Positions 20,415 to 28,428 of a stretch of 32,033 nucleotides of DNA are shown here, in pieces (within the stretch, counting starts at the first letter, position 1; each line of letters begins with the position of its first letter). Position numbers and translations under genes: made by a program. This DNA is from a virus. Under the pieces are notes generated by a model. That model was not told the DNA's origin, searched no databases, and was given only the letters and a program-made list of their open reading frames with translations. Location of the stretch: IMG/VR virus record IMGVR_UViG_3300017730_002072, positions 1-32,033 of that record. One strand, given 5' to 3'.

Positions 20415-21595
20415 AAAAATATTTAACATATGATGATGTAAACATAGTTCCAAAGTACTCGGAGTTAAAATCTCGTGATGATGTAGATCTTACCACACGA
20501 TTTACCAAGAATAGAAAACTACACATCCCAATAGTAGCCTCACCGATGGATACCGTAACTGAAGAAGATATGGCCATAGAGATGATGGAAAGGGGTGCCG
20601 TAGGTGTTATACATAGATTTATGTCTATTAAAAAACAATCTCGTATGATGCAATCATTACATTATAAATGGGATAGTTTTTTTAATATAGGTGATGGTAA
20701 AGAAAGAAGTGCCGATAATGATTATGATGAGTGGTATAAGAAACTAAGTAATAAAAGTAAAATATCCAAATCAGATTGGGAGGATTTTAAAGATTACGGA
20801 ATGTTCACAGATGATATGGCAGAAACCGATAGGATGTGGAGAAACCTACCCTTATGTGCAGCAGTTGGTGTTACAGGAGATTATTTAGAAAGAGCGAAAG
20901 AATTGGTATTAAACGGATGTAATGTACTACTTATAGATGTAGCACACGGCCACCATAAAAATGTAGGAGACGCTATTGAAGAAATCAAGAGTAAAATATC
21001 AAACATCGAAGTCATTGCGGGAAACATTGCGACAAGAGATGGAGCAGAGTTTCTCTGTGAAAAAGGTGCTGACGGCATCAGAGTGGGAATCGGTAACGGC
21101 TCATTATGTGAAACAAGAATCAGGACTGGCGTTGGATTACCTCAGGTTAGTGTTCTTCTTGATGTGTATTCCGTTTGTGACGATTGGGATGTTCCTATTA
21201 TTGCTGATGGTGGTATTCGGAATGTGGGTGATGTGGCTAAAGGACTTGGTTGCGGAGCTGACACCATCATGGTTGGTTCGTTACTTTCGGGCACCAAAGA
21301 GAGTCCAGGTCAAATAGAAAAACAAGGTGAGTGGCCTAACGAAAAATTATTTAAAAAGTACAGAGGTTCTGCCTCAAGAGATTCAAAAGGAAACGATAAG
21401 AATGTTGAGGGAAATCATAAAGTGATTCCTTACAAGGGTAAAGTAAATAGAATACTTAGTGATATAGAAGATGGAATAAAAAGTTCGTGTTCCTATGTAG
21501 GGGCAAATAATCTTGCAGAATATAGATCTTTAGTAGAATTTGTAGAAGTAACAAATGCAGGTCAAGTAGAGGCTCGACCACATTTATTAAGTTAA
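20411..21595 (+). CDS. IMP dehydrogenase/GMP reductase family enzyme without CBS domains
   Basis: A 394-residue protein from TTG 20411 (TTGA overlap). TIM-barrel landmarks: LTYDDVNIVPKYS, PIVASPMDTVT (40-50), DVAHGHH (176-182), IAGNIAT, the catalytic loop GIGNGSLCETR (226-236, Cys233), IADGGIRNVGDVAK and the late IPYKG. IMPDH makes XMP from IMP; GMPR converts GMP to IMP. Usual IMPDHs have two CBS domains in the first barrel half; here an acidic insertion of roughly 65 residues (80-147) takes that place. The Arg-Tyr flap of IMPDH is not visible, and LSGTKESPG is IMPDH-like, so the direction of the reaction is uncertain. It would modify guanine nucleotide supply during infection. Confidence 0.85.
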   Translation: MKKYLTYDDVNIVPKYSELKSRDDVDLTTRFTKNRKLHIPIVASPMDTVTEEDMAIEMMERGAVGVIHRFMSIKKQSRMMQSLHYKWDSFFNIGDGKERSADNDYDEWYKKLSNKSKISKSDWEDFKDYGMFTDDMAETDRMWRNLPLCAAVGVTGDYLERAKELVLNGCNVLLIDVAHGHHKNVGDAIEEIKSKISNIEVIAGNIATRDGAEFLCEKGADGIRVGIGNGSLCETRIRTGVGLPQVSVLLDVYSVCDDWDVPIIADGGIRNVGDVAKGLGCGADTIMVGSLLSGTKESPGQIEKQGEWPNEKLFKKYRGSASRDSKGNDKNVEGNHKVIPYKGKVNRILSDIEDGIKSSCSYVGANNLAEYRSLVEFVEVTNAGQVEARPHLLS

Positions 21596-21608
21596 AGGAA
21601 AATTATAA

Positions 21609-22205
21609 ATGGTATTAGATAGTTTATTAGCAGGTGTAATGTTATTCAGTTCATTCGCCGCAAGAACACCAAATGTACAACCAAATCCAGATGACTACGA
21701 GGTTAGTATTGGGATAAATCATAATAACTTTCATTTCAATCGTCAATGGGAAAGAGAACTTGGTGAGTTCTATATAGATGATTTGTTTTGGGCCAAGTTT
21801 GATAATGGTATTTATTTTAAACCTGAGTATATGAATAAGGAAAGTCAAGGAGTTAGATATTTGAAGATTGACTCAAGACGAAGTTGGAAAGGTTTTTCTT
21901 TTGGATTCACAAGCCGTAATGATGATAGTGATGTGTTCAGTTCTAACTTTGTAACATTTATATCTTTTGGTGGAAGTACAAAGAAAAAGTATTGGGAAAA
22001 AGTAGATGTTGAATTTTCTTTTGATGGATACTTGCCACCAAGTGAAGAAGAAGGTAGAGATACTTTTGAGTTTGAAAATAAATTTAAAACATCATATCCA
22101 CTAACAGAAAAACTTAGGTTGTATAATATAGGTGAAATATCTAAACTTCAAGGTAAACAATTTTACAAGGCTAAAATTGGATTTGAATATTTATTTAAAA
22201 AGTAA
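21609..22205 (+). CDS. Probable secreted outer-membrane beta-barrel-like protein
   Basis: A 198-residue protein with AAAGGAAAATTATAA upstream. N-terminal hydrophobic segment (LLAGVMLFSSFAA, possible signal peptide ending near Ala18). The body alternates polar and hydrophobic residues with many aromatic turns (FGFTSRNDDSDVF, KVDVEFSFDGYL, KAKIGFEYLFKK) and ends in FEYLFKK, so a small barrel or beta-sandwich is likely. No family recognised. It may be part of the envelope set with the TonB receptor. Confidence 0.6.
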   Translation: MVLDSLLAGVMLFSSFAARTPNVQPNPDDYEVSIGINHNNFHFNRQWERELGEFYIDDLFWAKFDNGIYFKPEYMNKESQGVRYLKIDSRRSWKGFSFGFTSRNDDSDVFSSNFVTFISFGGSTKKKYWEKVDVEFSFDGYLPPSEEEGRDTFEFENKFKTSYPLTEKLRLYNIGEISKLQGKQFYKAKIGFEYLFKK

Positions 22206-22216
22206 CGGAGAAAAAA

Positions 22217-22465
22217 ATGAATAAATTTTATACTGCAGCTTTAAGTCATTGGGAATCACAGAGAGATGAGGCTTTAGCTACATTAGATTTATATTTTAAT
22301 AAATCAGTAGGTATCGGAGAACACTCTAAAATATTAGATGAAATACATATATGGACTCATAAACTATCTGAGGCTACTGAAAATATAAGCTCACTTAAAA
22401 CATTTTTTGATGAATATGGTGATGTAAAAGACAACAATAAAACGAAAAAATTATTAAATGATTAA
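22217..22465 (+). CDS. Small helical protein, unknown
   Basis: An 82-residue protein with AACGGAG upstream. Helical and amphipathic (ALSHWESQRDEALATLDLYF and ILDEIHIWTHKLSEATENISS). It overlaps the next membrane gene by eight bases. No recognised family. Confidence 0.55.
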   Translation: MNKFYTAALSHWESQRDEALATLDLYFNKSVGIGEHSKILDEIHIWTHKLSEATENISSLKTFFDEYGDVKDNNKTKKLLND

Positions 22466-22778
22466 AATTTTAATATCATATCTTTTGGCATTAACTATAA
22501 TAGGTAGTGGGGTATTTTTATTTTGTGCCTTGGTTAGTTTACCTTTTTGGTTAATGTGGAATTGGTTAATTCCAGATATATTTGGATTACCAATCATAAC
22601 TTGGTTACAGGCATTTGGTCTTTGGACTTTTATAGTATTGATAAGATCAAGTAATTTTAATTATGCTAAAACATTTAATCCCTCAAAAATTTCAGAAGAT
22701 GGTACAGAATTATCACCTTTTGGTGATAATACTTGGAATCAATGGGTTGAACAAATTAAGAAAAATTATCGTGCATAA
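22458..22778 (+). CDS. Small membrane protein
   Basis: A 106-residue protein with about two or three membrane helices (residues 2-30, LISYLLALTIIGSGVFLF; then 32-60, WLMWNWLIPDIFGLPII) followed by a polar tail (DGTELSPFGDNTWNQWVEQIKK). It overlaps the previous gene. Function unknown. Confidence 0.55.
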   Translation: MIKILISYLLALTIIGSGVFLFCALVSLPFWLMWNWLIPDIFGLPIITWLQAFGLWTFIVLIRSSNFNYAKTFNPSKISEDGTELSPFGDNTWNQWVEQIKKNYRA

Positions 22779-22820
22779 TTATATTTTTGATACTTATCTT
22801 AAATTATGGAGATGACTAAA

Positions 22821-22982
22821 ATGGACATAACTAAGATTATTCAGACATTGAGTGAGGCATTAGATGATAAAGATTGGGATTTGGTAAAAGAATTGTTAGA
22901 AGAATTAATTTATGAAGATGATAATCCTATCCAAGAATACGAGAAGGATAAGGATGTGGATAATGAAAATTTATGGGGCTGA
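22821..22982 (+). CDS. 53-residue acidic protein
   Basis: ATG 22821 has a GGAG site about nine bases upstream; an in-frame ATG at 22812 would sit too close to that site. Acidic and helical (ITKIIQTLSEALDDKDWDLV, then KELLEELIYEDD). The last three codons overlap the first eight bases of the tmRNA gene. Function unknown. Confidence 0.5.
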   Translation: MDITKIIQTLSEALDDKDWDLVKELLEELIYEDDNPIQEYEKDKDVDNENLWG

Positions 22983-23389
22983 CTTGGAAATCGACTGGTG
23001 TTATTCGATACTAAAGTGCAGCAGAGTTTGAGTAGACTCTTAAATAAGACTCAACGAAACCTAAATGGCGATACATCGCTAGACGGGTTGGACATTGATT
23101 GGCATTTAGCTAATCTTGAAATGGGATTCGACAATTTTGTTGAACCTGTTCAAAATGACCAACCATCTTACGCCTACGCGGCATAAGTTACTGAGTTGTC
23201 TAACACTCGGTCATAAAATAAGTTAGACATCAACTCCTCATGTTATGAGTATAAAAGAACATACGGAGCTATCCAAAAAAATAGTCGGTGGTTTGTAGGT
23301 AACTTCTCGGAGGGTAGTAACCTAACTAAGCTGTAAATGACTTTGTAAAGAAGGCAAACAGGACGGGAGTTCGAATCTCCCCAGCTCCA
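22975..23389 (+). ncRNA. ssrA: tmRNA (transfer-messenger RNA)
   Basis: The 5' end GGGGCTG (22975-22981) pairs with 3' CAGCTCC (23382-23388, one G-U), discriminator A 23389. The 5' D-like stretch (ACTTGGAAATCGACTGG) and the T-arm GGGAG-TTCGAAT-CTCCC (23365-23381) complete the tRNA-like end. A pseudoknot at 23023-23054 (AGAGT/ACTCT and TTGAGT/ACTCAA) lies where PK1 is found in E. coli. The tag ORF ends at TAA 23184-23186 with the last ten residues NDQPSYAYAA, close to the standard YALAA end. An in-frame GCT at 23109 is a possible resume codon, giving a 25-residue tag. tmRNA frees stalled ribosomes with SmpB. Confidence 0.95.
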
Positions 23390-23409
23390 CAAAATTAGCA
23401 AGAAAGTAC

Positions 23410-23438
23410 TTGTAAATGGTTATAAAGGGTTGTAAGAT
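23410..23438 (+). promoter_or_regulatory. Sigma70-like promoter (TTGTAA-N17-TAAGAT)
   Basis: -35 TTGTAA at 23410-23415, 17-base spacer, -10 TAAGAT at 23433-23438, then CAATAT. It is a weaker -35 version of the TTGACT family. The methyltransferase ATG lies at 23445, close to the predicted transcription start, so the mRNA should be leaderless. Confidence 0.65.
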
Positions 23439-23444
23439 CAATAT

Positions 23445-24881
23445 ATGAAAAAATACTATTATGAAAGAAGTAATCTTCTTGAGAGTGATGTGAACATCAA
23501 CTTTGATGAATTACTATACATGAATGAAGAAGAAACTTCTAAATGGATTGAAAAACTTAGAAGTTTTATTATTTCAGAATGGGATGATAAAGGTATTCCA
23601 CCTACAATCGGAGCCAATACTTCAGATATAAAAAAGAACTTTAAGAAACTACGAGAGTATGATGTTCATAATAAGTTTTTGGTTCGTGATGATGATGGCA
23701 ATGAAAATGTTATTAAGAATTACAATAAACATGCCAGTAGTGTTAATCAGTTCTTTCCAACTATGTTAAAGACTCGTGTTCAGAATGGTAGTATTTATGA
23801 TTGGTTTACGGATGAGTATAAAGATAAATTTCAAAAGGTTATAAAGAGAATATTAAAAAGAGATTCAATGTATAATTGGTCTAAATGTATTTTAGATGGT
23901 GAAGATATACCAGAGAATTTCTTTATTGTCCAACATAAACATAATGCTGTAGAGAGTAAGTACAAGACTTTATCAGTTGAAGAAGTAGAGAAGTTAGATG
24001 ATAAACATAAAACTAATCTACCAAAGGAGTTAGATGGTGATACATATAAATTCTTGGTTAGGGATTTTCAGTTAGGACAAAAGTTATTTCCAGCTGGTAT
24101 TCAGGCATTTCGTTTAGGACTTGGACAACCAGCCGTAAACTTTCCACCATTAACCGCTAGATATTTGTATGAAAGATTTACAGACCATATTAATATCGAT
24201 GAACTCGAACCCAAACAATTAAATATTTATGATCCTTCAAGTGGTTGGGGTGGTAGAATACTTGGAGCTATGTCCTCGTTGAAAAGAATACATTATATTG
24301 GAACAGACCCGAACACCGATAACTATATTGATGAGGTGGGTATATCAAGATATGAATATGTAGCTAACTTTTTTAACAATGAGGTATTGGAAACTAATCC
24401 ATTTTGGGAAGAAGAAAAAAATACATTTCACTATTTTCAAGAAGGTTCAGAACACATCGGAAACCATCCTGAATTCCAACAATATAAAGGTAAGTTGGAT
24501 ATGGTATTTACATCACCACCTTATTTTGATAGGGAACAATATTCAGAAGATGAGGAACAATCATTTAAGGCATATCCTAAATATGATGATTGGAGAGATA
24601 ATTTTCTCAATCCCACATTGACCAATGCTTTTAATAGTTTACGAAAAGATAGATATTTATTATGGAACATAGCTGATATAAAAATCGGAAAAGATAAATA
24701 CCATCCTCTTGAACAAGATAGTATCGATGTAATCGAAAACCTCGGTGGTGAGTATCAAGGTAAACTCAAAATGTTGATGACTTCAATGGTTGGAGTAGAC
24801 CAATCAAATGTTAAAAACTCGGTTAAAATAAATGGAACTTATTTAAAGTATGAACCAATATTCATTTTTTACAAGAAATGA
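23445..24881 (+). CDS. DNA methyltransferase (TSPPY type)
   Basis: A 478-residue protein. SAM-binding motif I is YDPSSGWGGRILG (262-274), then the acidic YIGTDPN (284-290). The catalytic motif IV FTSPPYF (355-361) is typical of N4-cytosine, and some N6-adenine, methyltransferases. Motif I precedes motif IV by about 90 residues. An N-terminal domain of about 200 residues (helical, basic) has no assigned role. No restriction partner is seen, so protection of phage DNA or gene regulation is likelier than a restriction system. Translation appears leaderless. The next promoter overlaps the C-terminal stop region. Confidence 0.85.
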   Translation: MKKYYYERSNLLESDVNINFDELLYMNEEETSKWIEKLRSFIISEWDDKGIPPTIGANTSDIKKNFKKLREYDVHNKFLVRDDDGNENVIKNYNKHASSVNQFFPTMLKTRVQNGSIYDWFTDEYKDKFQKVIKRILKRDSMYNWSKCILDGEDIPENFFIVQHKHNAVESKYKTLSVEEVEKLDDKHKTNLPKELDGDTYKFLVRDFQLGQKLFPAGIQAFRLGLGQPAVNFPPLTARYLYERFTDHINIDELEPKQLNIYDPSSGWGGRILGAMSSLKRIHYIGTDPNTDNYIDEVGISRYEYVANFFNNEVLETNPFWEEEKNTFHYFQEGSEHIGNHPEFQQYKGKLDMVFTSPPYFDREQYSEDEEQSFKAYPKYDDWRDNFLNPTLTNAFNSLRKDRYLLWNIADIKIGKDKYHPLEQDSIDVIENLGGEYQGKLKMLMTSMVGVDQSNVKNSVKINGTYLKYEPIFIFYKK

Positions 24882-24882
24882 C

Positions 24883-24911
24883 TTGACTTTTACTGCAAAT
24901 TGTCGTAAGAT
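24883..24911 (+). promoter_or_regulatory. Sigma70-like promoter (TTGACT-N17-TAAGAT)
   Basis: -35 TTGACT at 24883-24888, 17-base spacer, -10 TAAGAT at 24906-24911 followed by CAAG. It begins right after the methyltransferase TGA and drives the 3D-domain gene at 24938. Confidence 0.85.
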
Positions 24912-24937
24912 CAAGAGTAATTCGAAAGGAAAATAGT

Positions 24938-25474
24938 ATGATAAGTACAAGAACAGCAATTGCGGGAGTTGTGTTCGTAACAATGGTTAATGGGTTTATA
25001 TCCATTAATATGTTTAAGAATCAATCCAAATTCTACTCAAATGAAGTAGATAAATTGCTACAGAGCAATGAACAACTACATACAGAACTTCAAGAATTTT
25101 ATCAGTTCGGTATTGAGGTTGATGTAACGATGTATCAACCTGTTTATCCACAAACAGATAATTCACCTGATATCACAGCTGATGGAACAAAGATTCGTAT
25201 CCATAAGGCAAGTGAGTATAAGTTTGTAGCTCTATCACGAAATCTATTATCAAGATGGGGAGGCCCATTTAACTATGGAGATTTTATATACATCAAGGGA
25301 ACAAAAGATAAAGATGGAGTGTATCAAGTAAGGGATACAATGAATCCTAAATGGGTTAATGTCGTGGATATATTAGAATCTACGCATGTAAGTCCATACA
25401 AATATGAAAATGTTCACATCTACAAGATGAATTGGACAGATAATTTAACACTATTAGAAGATAAAAAGTCATAA
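24938..25474 (+). CDS. 3D-domain (double-psi barrel) protein, likely murein-active
   Basis: A 178-residue protein with an N-terminal signal anchor (residues 6-26, IAGVVFVTMVNGFISINMF), a short coiled coil (34-55) and a C-terminal 3D-type double-psi barrel: VDVTMYQPVY, ITADGTKIRIHK, then VYQVRDTMNPKWVNVVDIL. The Asp residues at 133 and 144 fit the DxT...D core. 3D domains occur in MltA, Rpf and RlpA-related proteins that cut peptidoglycan glycan strands. It probably faces the periplasm. Lysis, entry or cell-wall remodelling roles are possible. Confidence 0.65.
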   Translation: MISTRTAIAGVVFVTMVNGFISINMFKNQSKFYSNEVDKLLQSNEQLHTELQEFYQFGIEVDVTMYQPVYPQTDNSPDITADGTKIRIHKASEYKFVALSRNLLSRWGGPFNYGDFIYIKGTKDKDGVYQVRDTMNPKWVNVVDILESTHVSPYKYENVHIYKMNWTDNLTLLEDKKS

Positions 25475-25491
25475 ATAATAAAGGAGAAACA

Positions 25492-25680
25492 ATGGACAAA
25501 AAGAAAACCGAAATAAAAGTTGGTGATTGGGTTCATGTATTATTAGTAGGATTAGATTCAGGAAACGAACCTGCATATCAAATCGAAAAGATTGAGGGAG
25601 ATGATTACTATGTTGTACAGACCGAAGGTACATATCAACATAGGATGAAAACCAAAAAGAATAGATTGAAAAAGTTATAA
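25492..25680 (+). CDS. Small SH3-like protein, unknown
   Basis: A 62-residue protein with AAAGGAGAAACA upstream. Beta-barrel-like pattern KVGDWVHVLLVGLDSGNEP, then YQIEKIEGDDYYVVQTEGTY and a basic end, similar to KOW/SH3-type nucleic-acid-binding folds. Function unknown. Confidence 0.55.
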   Translation: MDKKKTEIKVGDWVHVLLVGLDSGNEPAYQIEKIEGDDYYVVQTEGTYQHRMKTKKNRLKKL

Positions 25681-25695
25681 AATAAGAGGTTATAA

Positions 25696-26496
25696 ATGAA
25701 ACAACTTACAGAAGAACAATTACTTGGTAATTGGGAAAAGTTGTTGCAACTTGTAGAAGATACATTCGAGGGAGAACGAAAAGAGAAACTCTTGGAAATG
25801 TATAAGTTCTTTGAAGATAGAATGATAGTTGCACCAGCGAGTGGTAAAGAAGAATATCACTATTGTTATGCAGGTGGTTATGTAAATCATGTACTGCATG
25901 TTTGTGAAACGGCATTAGAAGTATCCAAGACCTATGAAAAGGTTGGTGGGTATAAAGATTGGACAGATGAAGAACTCATCTTTTCTGCTATGCACCACGA
26001 CTTAGGTAAGGTCGGAGATTTACTTGGGGAGTATTACATTCCACAAGATAATGATTGGAGAAGAAAGACTCTCGGTGAGATATTCACACACAATACAGAA
26101 ATAGATAATATGAGAGTTACCGATAGGGCGTTGTTTTTACTGCAACACTTTGGGGTAAAGGTCAATCTAAAAGAAACTCTTGCTATCAAGGTATCTGATG
26201 GACTCTATGACGAAGCTAACACCTACTATATGAAAGTGTTTGACGCAAGTCGTTCCTTAAAAAATCATATGCCGTACATCATACATTGGGCTGACCATAT
26301 GGCTACACAAGCTGAATTTGATGAGTGGAAACGAGAAGATGAGGATAACAAAGAGGAAATGGAAAGTAGGTTAAGTAATATTAAAAATATTAGCGTCGGT
26401 AAAAAAGAATCAAAACCTAAAATCAAACAAAAAGATAAAGTTTTAGAATCAAAACATCAAGATTTATTTGATGAATTATTTGGAGATGATAAATGA
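25696..26496 (+). CDS. HD-domain metal-dependent phosphohydrolase
   Basis: A 266-residue protein. HD motifs: H in YVNHVLHVCETAL (about 74-86), the paired HD in AMHHDLGKVGD (about 103-113), and the distal Asp in HWADHMATQAEFDEW. These bind a pair of divalent metals and hydrolyse nucleotides or phosphodiesters. HD phosphohydrolases are common in T4-like marine phages, with nucleotide salvage or signalling roles proposed. The C-terminal 60 residues are charged and low-complexity. The start is shortly after a TAAGAGGTTATAA site. It overlaps the next gene by ATGA. Confidence 0.85.
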   Translation: MKQLTEEQLLGNWEKLLQLVEDTFEGERKEKLLEMYKFFEDRMIVAPASGKEEYHYCYAGGYVNHVLHVCETALEVSKTYEKVGGYKDWTDEELIFSAMHHDLGKVGDLLGEYYIPQDNDWRRKTLGEIFTHNTEIDNMRVTDRALFLLQHFGVKVNLKETLAIKVSDGLYDEANTYYMKVFDASRSLKNHMPYIIHWADHMATQAEFDEWKREDEDNKEEMESRLSNIKNISVGKKESKPKIKQKDKVLESKHQDLFDELFGDDK

Positions 26497-26753
26497 TAAT
26501 AGAAATAGTATTAGGATTAGTAATTCTTGTTGAATCATATGTAATATGGAATTTAATGAGAAAAACAGAACTACTTGAAACTTGGGTAGAGAACTTTACC
26601 GATAGGGTAAATAAAGTCCAACAAGAGTTAAGTGAAATAGACTCAACTGGTCATTTTGAATCAGATGACGAAGTGGGTTCTATATTCACATCAATAAAAG
26701 AAGTAATAAACGATTTAAACAATAATACCGAACAGGAGTTAATTAGTGAGTAA
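26493..26753 (+). CDS. Single-helix membrane coiled-coil protein
   Basis: An 86-residue protein overlapping the HD gene as ATGA. N-terminal membrane helix (IIEIVLGLVILVESYVIWNL) then a coiled coil (LLETWVENFTDRVNKVQQEL) and an acidic tail. It overlaps the sigma-factor gene by eight bases. This order (HD protein, small membrane protein, gp55) suggests one operon. Confidence 0.55.
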   Translation: MIIEIVLGLVILVESYVIWNLMRKTELLETWVENFTDRVNKVQQELSEIDSTGHFESDDEVGSIFTSIKEVINDLNNNTEQELISE

Positions 26754-27480
26754 AGCAACTAAACCAGTAAAGAAGAAGAAAAAACCTAAAAATTATTATT
26801 TTAATCAGACAACTGAAAATGCTATCATTCGTTACAACAAAACAGATAGTGCTAGGTTAAAGAATAAAATATATACTGAACATATTGCATATGCTTTTGA
26901 TAAGTTAGCTGAGAATATTATTCATACATTTAAGTTTTATTATTTTGATGTTCCATCAGAACAAGTAAAACACGAAGTAGTTTCGTTTCTTGTTATGAAT
27001 ATGCACAAGTTTAAAGAAGGTAAAGGTAAGGCCTTTTCTTATTTTAGTATTGTAGCAAAGAATTATTTAATACTACATAATAATAAAAACTATAAGAATT
27101 ATAAGATTCACGATAAGATGGATGTTCTTGATTATAGTAGAAATATTCGTGAATCTCAAGATATGAAAGATGTTGCAGATTTTAATGAAGAATATGTAAA
27201 TCAAATGCTAGAGTATTGGGAAGAAAATCTAACTAATATATTTAGACGACAAAAAGATATATTAGTTGCAGATTCTGTATTAGAAATGTTTAGACGAAGG
27301 GATAATATAGAAAACTTTAATAAGAAAGCTTTATATATTCTTATTCGTGAGATGACTGGTTCTAAAACTCAACACATCACTCGTATAGTTAATATTATGA
27401 AAAAATATAATAATCAACTAACAAGAGAGTTTCAACAGACTGGTCAATTAGATACTGCTAACACAGGATCATTTTTGTAA
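26746..27480 (+). CDS. 55: gp55-like late transcription sigma factor
   Basis: A 244-residue protein from a GTG start. After a Lys-rich N-terminus, the segment YYFNQTTENAIIRYNKTD, then IYTEHIAYAFDKLAENIIHT and FKFYY...HEVVSFLV...FKEGKGKAFSYF, is the conserved core of T4 gp55-family proteins. These bind the host RNA polymerase to read late promoters, with gp33 and gp45 in T4. It is longer than T4 gp55 (185 aa). Its presence ties the window firmly to T4-like phages. An intrinsic terminator follows at 27551. Confidence 0.88.
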   Translation: MSKATKPVKKKKKPKNYYFNQTTENAIIRYNKTDSARLKNKIYTEHIAYAFDKLAENIIHTFKFYYFDVPSEQVKHEVVSFLVMNMHKFKEGKGKAFSYFSIVAKNYLILHNNKNYKNYKIHDKMDVLDYSRNIRESQDMKDVADFNEEYVNQMLEYWEENLTNIFRRQKDILVADSVLEMFRRRDNIENFNKKALYILIREMTGSKTQHITRIVNIMKKYNNQLTREFQQTGQLDTANTGSFL

Positions 27481-27550
27481 CAATTTGTTATGTAGTGTTA
27501 CACATTTGTGTTACGAAATGATACACTCTTAAAAAACTTCTAAAAAATAA

Positions 27551-27580
27551 AAGACCTCATTTTTTGAATGGGGTTTTTTT
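27551..27580 (+). terminator. Intrinsic terminator after the gp55-like gene
   Basis: ACCTCATT (27554-27561) pairs with AATGGGGT (27567-27574), loop TTTTG, then a T-run to 27580. It separates the sigma-factor operon from the pilin genes. Confidence 0.85.
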
Positions 27581-27680
27581 GTGCCCTTGTAACTTCATAC
27601 ATATAGACACTTAAAATTATTTTTATTTTTTTTCTCAAAATAGGGTAGTTTGGTATAGTTCTTGTAGTATATAGGTAGAG

Positions 27681-27699
27681 ATAGATTATTCGAATCTAT
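27681..27699 (+). promoter_or_regulatory. Leader hairpin upstream of the pilin genes
   Basis: ATAGATT ATTCG AATCTAT forms a perfect 7-bp stem with a 5-base loop, 28 bases before the ATG of the first prepilin gene. It precedes the ribosome binding site AAAGGAG. The stretch 27600-27670 is very T-rich; no TTGACT-type promoter is found in it. Confidence 0.4.
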
Positions 27700-27727
27700 T
27701 AAAACGAAATAATAAAGGAGAACTGAA

Positions 27728-28396
27728 ATGTTCGAAACTATAAAAAAACTCGTAAAATCTTTTATGAGAAAACTCAAGAGTACTAATGGTAATTCACTAG
27801 CTGAATTCGCTGTTACTACTGCAATGATGGCAACACTTGCTACAACAGCCGCACCAAAATTTGGACAAGTTGGAGCAGGAGCTAAAGAAAAGAAAACAAT
27901 GAATAACATTGACAAAATTCTTACAGTTGCTAATAACTTTTACAACCAAACATTGTCTGAAGAAGGTAAAGGAAGATTTCCTGGACAAGAGAAGTATGAT
28001 GTCGCTGTAGGTGGTGTCACTTTAGCTGAAGGAGCTTCTACTGATGAAACTCTTGAAGCTTATGTGGAAACAATACTTGACCAAAAAGTATCTTATACAT
28101 CAGAGTTAGGTGAGTTCGTTTATGTATTTTCACCAGCATCAGATGATGATGACGCATTACAAGGTGATTGGATGAGTTTAGAATCATCAGTTGGTTACGA
28201 TGGTAACGATGAAATTGGTGCTCTTGACTTCAAACAAGACTTTGGTAACAATGGTATGACAAGTCCATTTCAGGATGGTTCATACGCATATTTAGTAATA
28301 CCAGGAAGTGGTAGTGGTACATCCGCACAAGCTCCTGTTCTTGTAGTAATAGATACTGAGAATCCATCTAAACTACATAAAACTTTAGTACCTTAA
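27728..28396 (+). CDS. Type IV prepilin-like protein 1
   Basis: A 222-residue protein with AAAGGAGAACTGAA upstream. A charged 21-residue leader ends in Gly21, then NSLAEFAVTTAMMATLATTA with Glu at +5, fitting the prepilin peptidase site and the hydrophobic assembly helix. The +1 residue is Asn instead of the usual Phe or Met. The mature part is a large beta-rich domain (about 140 residues) with a glycine/serine-rich end. Prepilins are cut by PilD and assembled into pili or pseudopili; none of that machinery is in the window, so host assembly would be needed. Confidence 0.75.
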   Translation: MFETIKKLVKSFMRKLKSTNGNSLAEFAVTTAMMATLATTAAPKFGQVGAGAKEKKTMNNIDKILTVANNFYNQTLSEEGKGRFPGQEKYDVAVGGVTLAEGASTDETLEAYVETILDQKVSYTSELGEFVYVFSPASDDDDALQGDWMSLESSVGYDGNDEIGALDFKQDFGNNGMTSPFQDGSYAYLVIPGSGSGTSAQAPVLVVIDTENPSKLHKTLVP

Positions 28397-28428
28397 TCGA
28401 AAATAAAAAAACACCGAAAGGAAAAACA

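Noticed and set aside
20976-21317. 113-codon plus-strand ORF inside the IMPDH/GMPR gene
   Set aside because: Overlaps the conserved catalytic region of the enzyme in another frame; codon pattern and motifs belong to the enzyme.
22998-23186. 62-codon ORF across the tmRNA
   Set aside because: It is the tmRNA tag frame extended upstream through the pseudoknot region; the RNA structure explains it.
27480-27550. GTGTTACA-type short repeats after the gp55-like gene
   Set aside because: Copies are short and imperfect in an AT-rich gap; no array or attachment-site structure could be built.
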